A stretch of 64,000 nucleotides of DNA from Caulobacter flavus. GTDB taxonomy: Bacteria > Pseudomonadota > Alphaproteobacteria > Caulobacterales > Caulobacteraceae. Under the pieces are notes generated by a model. That model did not search any database, had not been told where the DNA came from, and was given only the letters and a program-made list of their open reading frames with translations. A program made the position numbers and the translations under genes. Positions 41,754-48,888 of the stretch are shown piece by piece (the first letter of the stretch is position 1; the number at the start of each line of letters is the position of its first letter). The stretch lies in contig NZ_CP026100.1 in assembly GCF_003722335.1 (NCBI RefSeq), positions 2,330,001-2,394,000 on the forward strand. Direction: 5' to 3'.

Positions 41754-41992
41754 GATCCTCCCCCTGAAGGGGACTGTTGCGAAATTCGGAACGTCGAAGA
41801 ACAGACCAGAATCCGTTCGAGAACAGTTCGGAATCAAAAGGGGAAAGTCGTTCTTGTTTTACCCCATTATGCAACGATCCCCCTGAAGGGGGAGGTGGCC
41901 CGAAGGGCCGGAGGGGGAAGCGGCCGCTGACATGCCGCTATCACTTCCCCCTCAGTCGCTTCGCGACAGCTCCCCCTTCAGGGGGAGCATCT
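41754..41992. repeat. GC-rich hairpin repeat interrupted by the second 114-bp element
   Basis: Same family: CCTCCCC-CTGAA on the left of the insertion and CTGAA-GGGGGAGG on the right reconstruct the usual CTCCCCCTGAAGGGGGAG. The distal half is CCCTCAGTCGCTTCGCG then CTCCCCCTTCAGGGGGAG and CATCTA. It fills the space between two convergent genes, and its last bases form the stop of the GDSL gene. Confidence 0.9.
41769..41882. mobile_element. 114-bp MITE-like element, copy 2
   Basis: Same ends and length as 38241-38354, with a single base difference at 41855. Flanked by the direct repeat CTGAA (41764-41768 and 41883-41887). The 5-bp duplications differ between the two copies, which shows independent insertion and not duplication of a larger block. 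It is inserted at the same place in the hairpin loop of the host repeat. Confidence 0.87.
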
Positions 41993-42686
41993 ACCGCAAC
42001 GCCACCTGCGTTCCCCGCGCCAGGGCCTGCGCCACCACCGGCGCCAGGTTGGCGGCGATCACCCGCGCGCCCTCGGCGTTGGGGTGGATGCCGTCGCTCT
42101 GCATGTAGCGGCGCGAGCCGCCGATGCCGGCCAGCAGGTTGGGCAGCAGGGGCGCGGCGAAGTCGCGGGCCAGGTCGGTGAAGACGGCGTTGAAGCGGCG
42201 GGCGTAGTCGGCGCCCAGCAGGGCCGGGGCGTTGACGCCGGCGATGGCGGCGGTGATCTTCCGCTCGCGCAGGCGGGTCAGGATGGCGCGCAGGTTGGCG
42301 CGCGTGGCCTCGGGCCGCAGGCCCTGCAGCAGGTCGTTGCCGCCCAGCGCCACGACGCAGACGGCGGTGTCGCCGCCCAGGGCGCCTTCGAGGCGGGCCA
42401 GGCCGCCGGCGCTGGTGTCGCCGTTGCGGCCGGCGGCGCGGACCTGGACGTTGACGCCGCGCGCGGCCAGCGCCGCCTGCAGACGGGCCGGCATGGCCTC
42501 GCCCGGACGAACGCCGAGGCCGGCGGTGATCGAGTCGCCCAGCACGGTGACGACCGGCGGACGCGGCGGCGCGGCGATCCTGGGCGCGGCCAGGACGGAG
42601 CCGGCGGGGAGAGCGAGCAGGCCGGCCAGGATCTCGCGCCGGCCCCAATTCGGCTGCTTGGGGGCATGTACGTCAGCGAACTTCAT
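41991..42686 (-). CDS. GDSL-type esterase/lipase (TesA-like), probably exported
   Basis: A 231-residue SGNH hydrolase. The N-terminus contains GRREILAGLLALPAGSVLAA, a Tat/Sec-like signal after a short leader. The block I serine is in VTVLGDSITAGLGVRPGE, the Gly/Asn oxyanion residues in AGRNGDTSAGG and VALGGNDLLQGL, and the Asp-His pair in SDGIHPNAEGARV. It resembles TesA/arylesterase enzymes acting on short acyl esters or thioesters. It starts inside the last codons of the M15 peptidase gene (14-nt overlap), so the two are co-expressed. The stop lies at the edge of a hairpin repeat. Confidence 0.88.
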   Translation of the reverse strand: MKFADVHAPKQPNWGRREILAGLLALPAGSVLAAPRIAAPPRPPVVTVLGDSITAGLGVRPGEAMPARLQAALAARGVNVQVRAAGRNGDTSAGGLARLEGALGGDTAVCVVALGGNDLLQGLRPEATRANLRAILTRLRERKITAAIAGVNAPALLGADYARRFNAVFTDLARDFAAPLLPNLLAGIGGSRRYMQSDGIHPNAEGARVIAANLAPVVAQALARGTQVALR

Positions 42687-43842
42687 TCTTCCTAGGTAGT
42701 AAGCCTTTCAGGCCGGGTTGAGGCGTGGGCGCCCCCTGATCGAGCGGTTGTGATCCGTCTTGAGGAAGGCTTGAGATCGGCACGCCGGGCAGCGGCGCCT
42801 CGCCTGTCCATTCCCAGTGCCAGGGCTCGAACACGTAGTTGACGAAGCCGAAGCGGCCGGCGTTGCGCACCATCCAGCGATAGACGTCCGAACGGGCCAT
42901 GGCGCGGCGGTTGTCGTCGGCGCTGGAGTCGGGGCCATGGCCGGGGGCGGCGGCGATGTAGAGGTCCATGGCCAGGCCCGTGCGGTGGGCCGAGCAGATG
43001 GTGCGGGTGACGCCCTGGCAGTTGTTGTCGCGGGCGCAGCGGGCGGCGTCGGCGGCGGGATCGCGGAAGGCCGAGAAGATGGTCAGCACGCGTGGGTCGC
43101 GCTCGGAAACGACGCCGTCCTCACGGGCCGCCTCGACCAGGCGGCGATAGGCCTCCAGCGCGCCGGGGCGCAGCAGGGCCGGCTTGGCGCCATAGGCCTC
43201 GTGGGGCTTGGCGGGGGCGAGGCCGGCGGCGCTAGGGGCGTTGGGGCACTCGCCCTTGGCGTTGATGACGGCGAAGGGGCGGGCCAGGGTCCAGCGGGTC
43301 TTCATGGCGTCGAAGACGGCGGCGTCCAGCACGCCGGTCTGCGGCAGGCCGTGGCCTGCCTGCCAGCGGGCGAGGGCGGCGGCGAAGCGGGTGGTGCCCG
43401 GACCGCAGGCCGTGGCCAGCTCGGCGCCGATGCGCGGGGCGTAGATCACCCAGCCGGTCTCGGCCCGGCCGAACGGGGCCCAGGACAGGGTGTTGAGGCT
43501 GGCGGCGTTGGCCTCGGCGGCGCCGTCGGGCGCGGCGGCCTCGCAGGTCTCGTCGACCGGCAGGGGCGACAGCGGCGCGGAGGGCGGGTCGTTGGAGGGA
43601 ATGTACTGCGTGGTCGGCTCGACGGACGCGGTCTGGTCGCCGGTGGGCGGGTCGAGCGGCGGCGATCCCGTCGGCCAGGCCAGCCACGCGGCCGCCCCCG
43701 CGCAGCCCGCCAGCAGCAGGACGAGCAGCCCAAGGCCCAGTCGCCGGCCGCGCCGACGATCCTTCGTTCCCTTCCGCCACCTTGGAGCCAAGCGCACCCG
43801 CCTTTCGGAACTTCGCCATGGCTCAAGGCTTGAGAACGGCAA
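42673..43842 (-). CDS. M15-family D-Ala-D-Ala carboxypeptidase / extensin-like peptidase, membrane anchored
   Basis: A 389-residue protein with a basic N-terminus and one hydrophobic segment (GLGLLVLLLAGCAGAAAWLA), a proline-rich linker, a region around residues 110-180 resembling a peptidoglycan-binding fold, and a C-terminal M15B VanY-type catalytic domain. Zinc and catalytic motifs are in TICSAHRTGLAMDLYIAAAP (SxHxxGxAxD) and VFEPWHWEWTGEAP (ExxHWE). It should trim peptidoglycan stems in the periplasm. The TTG start at 43842 has GAGGAA before it but leaves only 26 bp to the divergent gene; a GTG at 43797 is the alternative. Confidence 0.83.
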   Translation of the reverse strand: MPFSSLEPWRSSERRVRLAPRWRKGTKDRRRGRRLGLGLLVLLLAGCAGAAAWLAWPTGSPPLDPPTGDQTASVEPTTQYIPSNDPPSAPLSPLPVDETCEAAAPDGAAEANAASLNTLSWAPFGRAETGWVIYAPRIGAELATACGPGTTRFAAALARWQAGHGLPQTGVLDAAVFDAMKTRWTLARPFAVINAKGECPNAPSAAGLAPAKPHEAYGAKPALLRPGALEAYRRLVEAAREDGVVSERDPRVLTIFSAFRDPAADAARCARDNNCQGVTRTICSAHRTGLAMDLYIAAAPGHGPDSSADDNRRAMARSDVYRWMVRNAGRFGFVNYVFEPWHWEWTGEAPLPGVPISSLPQDGSQPLDQGAPTPQPGLKGLLPRKNEVR

Positions 43843-43868
43843 GACGTTCCTCGTGCGTGGAGTATGCG

Positions 43869-44945
43869 ATGCCTTCGACCTTCCGTCTCGCGGCCCTGAT
43901 GGCCGGATGCGCCCTGGCCGCCGCCGCCTGCTCCAGGGGCGAGGAGAAGGCCGAGGCCCCGCCGCCGGCCGCCGCGCCGCAGCCCAAGGCCGCCCCGGCC
44001 GCGAACGGCCGCTCGCCCCTGGCCCAGGCCGTGGAGACGGCGGGACCGCAGGACGCGCCGCCGGCCGATCCGTCGATGATCGCGCCCTCGCTGGTCCGGG
44101 TGCAGGTGCTGCTCGACCGGGCCCGGTTCTCGCCGGGATCGATCGACGGGGTGACGGGCACCAACCTTCGGCTGGCTATCGAGGCCTTCCAGCAGGCCCG
44201 GGGCCTGACGGTCGACGGCCAGGTGACGCCGGACCTGTGGAAGGCGCTGATCGAGGCCGACGGCGGGCCGGTGCTGACCGACTACGTGATCACGGCCGAG
44301 GACGTGAAGGGACCCTTCGTCAAGTCGATCCCCAAGGACGACTACGAGGCCATGGCCAGGCTGCCGGCGCTGTCCTACACGAGCCCGCTGGAAGCCCTGG
44401 CCGAGCGCTTCCACATGGACGAGGCGCTGCTGCAGGCGCTGAACCCCGGCGCCGACTTCACCCGGGCCGGGACCCGCGTCGCCGTCGCCGCCCTGGGGCC
44501 GGCCGACCTGCCCGCGCGGGTGACGCGGATCGAGATCGACAAGACGCTGGGCCAGGTGCGGGCCTTCGACGGCCAGGACGTGCTGCAGGCGGTTTATCCG
44601 GCCACCGTGGGCAGCACCGAGCGTCCGGCCCCGAGCGGCGAACTGGCGGTCAACACCGTCGCGCCCCGGCCGACCTACACCTACGACCCCTCGCGCCTGA
44701 CCTTCGGCAAGCCCAAGGGCAAGCTGACCATCAAGGCAGGTCCCAACAATCCGGTGGGCGGCACCTGGATCGACCTGACCAAGGACACCTACGGCATCCA
44801 CGGCACGCCGGATCCCAAGCTGGTCAACAAGCGCGCCTCGCACGGCTGCGTTCGCCTGACCAACTGGGATGCGGCCCAACTGGGCAAGGCGGTCGAGAAG
44901 GGCGCGAAGGTGGTGTTCATGGGCGAGGAGGCGAGGGGGGCGTAA
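43869..44945 (+). CDS. L,D-transpeptidase lipoprotein (YkuD domain)
   Basis: A 358-residue lipoprotein precursor. MPSTFRLAALMAGCALAAAA is followed by CS at the lipobox. A putative peptidoglycan-binding domain spans about residues 75-140 (LLDRARFSPGSIDGVTGTNL, FQQARGLTVDGQVTPDLWKA). The YkuD catalytic domain is near 225-350, with GIHGTPDPKLVNKRASHGCV ending in the active-site cysteine followed by RLTNWDA. Such enzymes make 3-3 peptidoglycan cross-links or attach proteins to the wall. It is divergent from the M15 peptidase and GDSL genes, suggesting an envelope gene group. Confidence 0.92.
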   Translation: MPSTFRLAALMAGCALAAAACSRGEEKAEAPPPAAAPQPKAAPAANGRSPLAQAVETAGPQDAPPADPSMIAPSLVRVQVLLDRARFSPGSIDGVTGTNLRLAIEAFQQARGLTVDGQVTPDLWKALIEADGGPVLTDYVITAEDVKGPFVKSIPKDDYEAMARLPALSYTSPLEALAERFHMDEALLQALNPGADFTRAGTRVAVAALGPADLPARVTRIEIDKTLGQVRAFDGQDVLQAVYPATVGSTERPAPSGELAVNTVAPRPTYTYDPSRLTFGKPKGKLTIKAGPNNPVGGTWIDLTKDTYGIHGTPDPKLVNKRASHGCVRLTNWDAAQLGKAVEKGAKVVFMGEEARGA

Positions 44946-44961
44946 GCCTCGCCTTTGGGCG

Positions 44962-45063
44962 AGGCCCCCTCCGGCCCTCTGGGCCACTTCCCCCAGAGGG
45001 GGAGGATCTTGGCGCTTCAACTGCTCCCCCTTTGGGGGAGCTGTCGCGGAGCGACTGAGGGGG
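44962..45063. repeat. GC-rich hairpin repeat, full copy
   Basis: Has CCCCTCCGGCCCTCTGGG, CTTCCCCCAGAGGGGGAG and GATCTT, then CTCCCCCTTTGGGGGAG and CTGTCGCGGAGCGACTGAG. The two loops are not complementary here, unlike in other copies. It begins 16 nt after the transpeptidase stop. Confidence 0.87.
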
Positions 45064-45125
45064 CGCGCGCGAAGAGCGCGTCACACCTGTCGTGCGATGT
45101 TGCGCCGCAGCATCCGGCCTTGATT

Positions 45126-45139
45126 TGACAACGTTGTCA
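45126..45139. promoter_or_regulatory. LacI-family-type operator
   Basis: TGACAACGTTGTCA is a perfect 14-bp palindrome with central CG, the form typical of LacI-family operators for sugar uptake genes. It overlaps a TTGACA -35-like hexamer (45125-45130). The regulator is not in the window. Confidence 0.7.
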
Positions 45140-45199
45140 TCATATATCGCCGGCGTCGGGACAATCCGGTCCCGGCGACGACAGATGACTGGATCTCCC

Positions 45200-45256
45200 A
45201 TGCTGAGCCTGATCGCTCTGGCCGTTTCGGCCTACAAGAACCGCGCCGCCCTGTAG
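45200..45256 (+). CDS. Possible 18-residue leader peptide or micro-ORF
   Basis: ATG to TAG encodes MLSLIALAVSAYKNRAAL. It lies between a LacI-type operator (45126) and an intrinsic terminator (45298-45331). The upstream leader folds into a GC-rich hairpin (about 45154-45180), and a second hairpin with a GTTT loop follows the stop (45270-45285). No strong ribosome binding site is present; GGATCTCCC precedes it. It may be a small protein, an attenuator leader or part of a small RNA. Confidence 0.35.
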   Translation: MLSLIALAVSAYKNRAAL

Positions 45257-45297
45257 TCTGGCCGCGGTCGTCCCGGTTTCGGGACCCTCGAGGAAAT

Positions 45298-45331
45298 GGC
45301 CCGCGTGCTCCGGCTCGCGGGCCTTTCTTTT
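45298..45331 (+). terminator. Intrinsic terminator of the short operator-driven unit
   Basis: GGCCCGCG (45298-45305) and CGCGGGCC (45316-45323) form an 8-bp perfect stem followed by TTTCTTTT. It ends a unit of about 190 nt that begins at the LacI-type operator and lies before the carotenoid oxygenase gene. Confidence 0.82.
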
Positions 45332-45422
45332 GTTTGCGATGCAGCAATCGGCGTTCGTTCAAGATGCTTGCATAACGAGACTTAAGGTCTAAGCTTTCAT
45401 CGGCCAACCTGGGGAGGACGGC

Positions 45423-46874
45423 ATGAAAGTCGCGCGCCAACCGTCGGTGAGGACCTCGCTTGGGGTCACCGACCATCCCTACATGACCGGCGCCTGGACG
45501 CCGCAGCACGAAGAGGTCGACGCCGAGGACCTCGTGGTCCTGGAGGGCGCGATCCCGCCGGAGCTTGACGGGGTGTACCTGCGCAACACCGAGAACCCGG
45601 CGCACGAACCGCTTGGCCGCTACCATCCGTTCGACGGCGACGGCATGGTCCACCAGATCGAGTTCCAGGGCGGCAGGGCGCGGTATCGCAACCGCTTCAT
45701 CCGCACGCGCGGCTTCGAGGCCGAGCAGGAGGCGGGGCAAAGCCTGTGGGGCGGACTGGCCGACGGGCCGGGCGTGTCGCTGCGGCCAGGCTTCGGCGCG
45801 CACGGCGCCCTGAAGGACACCGCCAGCACCGACATCGTCGTCCACGCCGGCGAGGCGATCGCCACCTTCTACCAGTGCGGCGAGGCCTATCGGTTGGATC
45901 CGCTGACCCTGGAGACCCTGGGCCCCGCTTCGTGGGCGCCGCTGGACGGGGTTTCGGCCCATGCCAAGGTCGATCCGGCGACCGGGGAGCTCCTGTTCTT
46001 CAACTACTCCAAGCACGCGCCCTACATGCATTTCGGCGTGGTCGACGCGAGCGGTCGGCGCACGCTGTACCAGCCCGTGTCGCTGCCGGGGCCGCGTCTG
46101 CCGCACGACATGGCGTTCAGCGAGAACTGGGCGATCCTCAACGACCTGCCGGTGTTCTGGGACGCTGGCCTGCTGGAGCGCGACATCCACGCGGTGCGCC
46201 TGCACAAGGGCCTGCCGTCGCGCTTCGCCCTCGTGCCGCGCAAGGGCGGCGAGCCGCGCTGGTTTACGGCCGCGCCGACCTATGTGCTGCACTTCCTCAA
46301 CGCCTACGAGGAGGGCGACGAGGTGGTGGTCGACGGCTATTTCCAGGAGAATCCGACACCCCGCCCGCTGGCCGATGCGCCCGAGCAGTACGCTCACCTG
46401 ATGGCCTATCTGGACGAGCACAGCTTCCGGCCCAAGCTCCATCGCTGGCGTTTCAACCTGGCGACGGGCGAGACGGTCGAGCAGCGGCTGGACGACCGGG
46501 TGCTGGAGTTCGGCATGTTCAACCAGGCCTGGGCGGGCAAGCCCTATCGCTATGCCTACTCCACGACGGCCAAGCCGGGCTGGTTTCTGTTCGACGGCTT
46601 CGTCAAGCACGACCTGGTCAGCGGCGAAAGCTGGAGCCTGAAGCTGCCCGAGGGCCGCTACGCCAGCGAGGCGCCGTTCGCGGCGCGGCCGGGGGCGAGC
46701 GCCGAGGACGACGGCTGGCTGGTCAGCTTCATCATCGACGAGAACACCGGGACGTCCGAATGCCTGCTGGTGGACGCCCGGACGATGACGCCGGCCTGCC
46801 GGATCGCGCTGCCGCACAAGATCAGCAGCGGGACGCACAGCGTGTGGGCGGGGCGGGGAGAGCTTCGCGGTTGA
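45423..46874 (+). CDS. Carotenoid oxygenase (RPE65/CCD) family dioxygenase
   Basis: A 483-residue non-haem iron enzyme of the carotenoid cleavage oxygenase family, which splits C=C bonds in carotenoids, stilbenes or related compounds. The seven-bladed propeller family shows four iron-ligand histidines: VSAHAKVDPATGE, RLPHDMAFSENWAI, YVLHFLNAYEEG and SSGTHSVWAG near the C-terminus. The start region has YHPFDGDGMVHQIEFQGG. No signal peptide is seen, so it is cytoplasmic. Apocarotenoid versus lignostilbene activity cannot be distinguished here. The ATG has GGGGAGGAC as ribosome binding site. The gene appears monocistronic. Confidence 0.92.
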   Translation: MKVARQPSVRTSLGVTDHPYMTGAWTPQHEEVDAEDLVVLEGAIPPELDGVYLRNTENPAHEPLGRYHPFDGDGMVHQIEFQGGRARYRNRFIRTRGFEAEQEAGQSLWGGLADGPGVSLRPGFGAHGALKDTASTDIVVHAGEAIATFYQCGEAYRLDPLTLETLGPASWAPLDGVSAHAKVDPATGELLFFNYSKHAPYMHFGVVDASGRRTLYQPVSLPGPRLPHDMAFSENWAILNDLPVFWDAGLLERDIHAVRLHKGLPSRFALVPRKGGEPRWFTAAPTYVLHFLNAYEEGDEVVVDGYFQENPTPRPLADAPEQYAHLMAYLDEHSFRPKLHRWRFNLATGETVEQRLDDRVLEFGMFNQAWAGKPYRYAYSTTAKPGWFLFDGFVKHDLVSGESWSLKLPEGRYASEAPFAARPGASAEDDGWLVSFIIDENTGTSECLLVDARTMTPACRIALPHKISSGTHSVWAGRGELRG

Positions 46875-47221
46875 AGCGCGCGGCCAATCCGACCTGCCGT
46901 CATTCCCGCACCCGACAACCCGCGCTGAAGCGGACGGGTCAAATGTCGGCCAAGGGGTGGATGGCGGGCGCGGCCTCTCAAACCTCCCCGTCATTCCCGC
47001 CCTTGTGGCGGGAACCCCTGGTTCCGCTGACAGGTGAGACGCTAGCGAACCGCCTGCGGTTCGCCCCGCCTGCCCATGCGGCGGACAGAGGGGTTCCCGC
47101 CACAAGGGCGGGAATGACGGGAGCATTGGAAAGGTCCGCTAAGGGTGGATTGCAGACATTGAGTTTTTAAATGAGCCAGACAAGGTAACGACCTCCAAAA
47201 CCTCGAAAGCGGACTGACACC
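46875..47221. other. Intergenic region with a long palindrome
   Basis: No gene is seen. It contains a CGTCATTCCCGCAC word near 46900, the palindromic repeat at 46987-47121, and from about 47150 an AT-richer stretch leading into the gene at 47222. Confidence 0.5.
46987..47121. repeat. Perfect 33-bp inverted repeat element
   Basis: Arms 46987-47019 and 47089-47121 are perfect complements and contain CCCGCCCTTGTGGCGGGA. The 69-bp interior holds a further hairpin GCGAACCGCCTGCGGTTCGC. It shares its core with 29228-29341. There is no coding content. Confidence 0.9.
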
Positions 47222-47860
47222 ATGATCGCTGAAATTGGTGGAGTGTTGAAGGCGCTGGAAAGTCTATCGTCGATAGCAAAGGGCATTAGAGAGATAATTC
47301 CAAAAAAATCTAACAACAAGGAATTATTCTTCAAGGAGTATATAGGCCCATTTTATTTAGAAATGACGCCAGTTTTTGATCGATATGCATCGGAAGTGGA
47401 CGAATTATTGAGGGGTCTATTGAAAGCGAATTCGGAAACGGAGTGGAAAGCGAGCGTCTCTGATTTCGAGTACGCGAGAAATCAAACTCGACAAGGGAGA
47501 GCGAAGCTTTTGCCCATTTTGGCGGATACGGGCTCCTACATTACTGGAGAATGGCGTGATGAAGGTCGAATGTTTCCGCAGTTCCTGTTGTCCGAATTCA
47601 TGCGGTCTGTTGTTTCGTACTTTCTTGCTGGTCACTTCGTTCTGAGCCACGAACCTGTCGAGTTTTCAGACACCTACGACGGACCACGAAATTCGCAACT
47701 CAGCATAGCTTCAAGTTTACTGGAAGTGGCTGAGGAATGCCCCTACCCCAACCCCCAGTTGATCAAATTTTCGCGAAAAGCCGCAGAAGTATTGTATAGG
47801 AGGCGGACTGTTGTTTCAGCAGATTTTGCGCGCCTGAAGCGATTTTGCACCACTCCATAA
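47222..47860 (+). CDS. AT-rich orphan hypothetical protein, 212 aa
   Basis: Family not recognised. The product starts MIAEIGGVLKALESLSSIAK and continues with a basic amphipathic stretch (GIREIIPKKSNNKELFFKEY), then mostly helical sequence with many aromatic residues (FLLSEFMRSVVSYFLAGHFV) and a basic C-terminus. Codon use is clearly AT-richer than every neighbour (AAA, TTT, ATA, AGA are common), which suggests recent acquisition. It stands alone next to a palindromic repeat. No ribosome binding site is obvious. It could be a defence or phage-derived gene, but there is no sequence proof. Confidence 0.62.
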   Translation: MIAEIGGVLKALESLSSIAKGIREIIPKKSNNKELFFKEYIGPFYLEMTPVFDRYASEVDELLRGLLKANSETEWKASVSDFEYARNQTRQGRAKLLPILADTGSYITGEWRDEGRMFPQFLLSEFMRSVVSYFLAGHFVLSHEPVEFSDTYDGPRNSQLSIASSLLEVAEECPYPNPQLIKFSRKAAEVLYRRRTVVSADFARLKRFCTTP

Positions 47861-47991
47861 CGCGATAGAAGCATCAGTAACTCCAGTGCAGGATTGGACT
47901 TCCGTTTCCTCTGATCCTCGGACGCGCTGTAAGTGTATCGGCTATTCTGGGCTGCGCCTGGGGGAAGGCGTCAACGTCAGCTCAGGGTCGA

Positions 47992-48824
47992 TCATGGACG
48001 TCGCCCGAGCTCGGTTCCGGCGATTGCCTCCATCCGGGTCACCGCGGTCTTCACTTCAGCGGCCGCGCGCCGAACAAGTTCAGGCGTCATTGGGCCGTCA
48101 GGCGTCTGGCATTCGGTCACACGGGTCGATCGGTAGAACCACTCGTCGGCTTCCGCCGTCGCGAACTGGGCTTCGAAGCGGGTCGGTCTGACGCGGTTTC
48201 TCAGACGCGTCACCAGTTCGCGAGACCCGGCCAAGGTACTGATGCGGTCCTTCTTTCTCGAGAACGGGCAAACCGGCGAAACAATCATTGTCACCCTGCG
48301 CGCGAGGTATCGAAACTCGGCGTCCTGCGGGCTCGTGGGCGGACTGTGGAGGCTTGGCTCGCTCGCCAGCGTCGGCGCCAGGACACGCATTCGCGCGAGC
48401 ATTTCCCGCAGCGCTCCGCGGTCCAGTTCGATCCTCGTTTGGGCCGGAGACAACAGCGCCAACGCCTCGGGGCTGCAGTCTCGAGGTTTCACGGTCACGG
48501 CATAGGCCGCGTCGTCGCGCGCAACCTGCAACTGAGACTGGAGGTCGGCGGACGGCCCGCTTCGCTCGAAGTCCGCCAACGCCCCAAGTTCCGACGCAAG
48601 CACGCTCTTCCGCTTCAGGTCGGGGAGAAGTCGCAAGGCTCGGCCGCGATTTCGTAGGCGCTCCGTGCGAAGAAACGAAATTCGGCGGCCCTGGCCTCCC
48701 TTGCGGCGGGCGGGGGCATCGAGGAGCCGCCTTGCGCCTGCGCCGGCGCATCAGTCCAAATCGGGACGAGAAAACAAGCCAGCAGCAAGACCAGAACAAG
48801 GGCATAGGCGGATGGTCGCAGCAT
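47992..48824 (-). pseudogene. Exported hypothetical protein, frameshifted
   Basis: Two overlapping minus-strand frames read as one protein broken by a single-base deletion. The first (48824-48615) has a signal peptide MLRPSAYALVLVLLLACFLV and then EFRFFARSAYEIAAEPCDFS before a stop. The second (48636-47992) continues RLLPDLKRKSVLASELGALA. Restoring one base near 48637-48641 gives EIAAEALRLLPDLKRK and an uninterrupted protein of about 277 residues. The body holds two related repeats: EFRFFARS and EFRYLARR open them, and Cys-containing CSPEALALL and CQTPDGPMT lie at matching places. Family unknown. It may be a sequencing error and not a true pseudogene. Confidence 0.65.
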
Positions 48825-48888
48825 GGCCCATGCTGACCATGCGGCTGGTGCGACGGCAACGGGTCGCGAACCAACTCGCCACGCGGCT

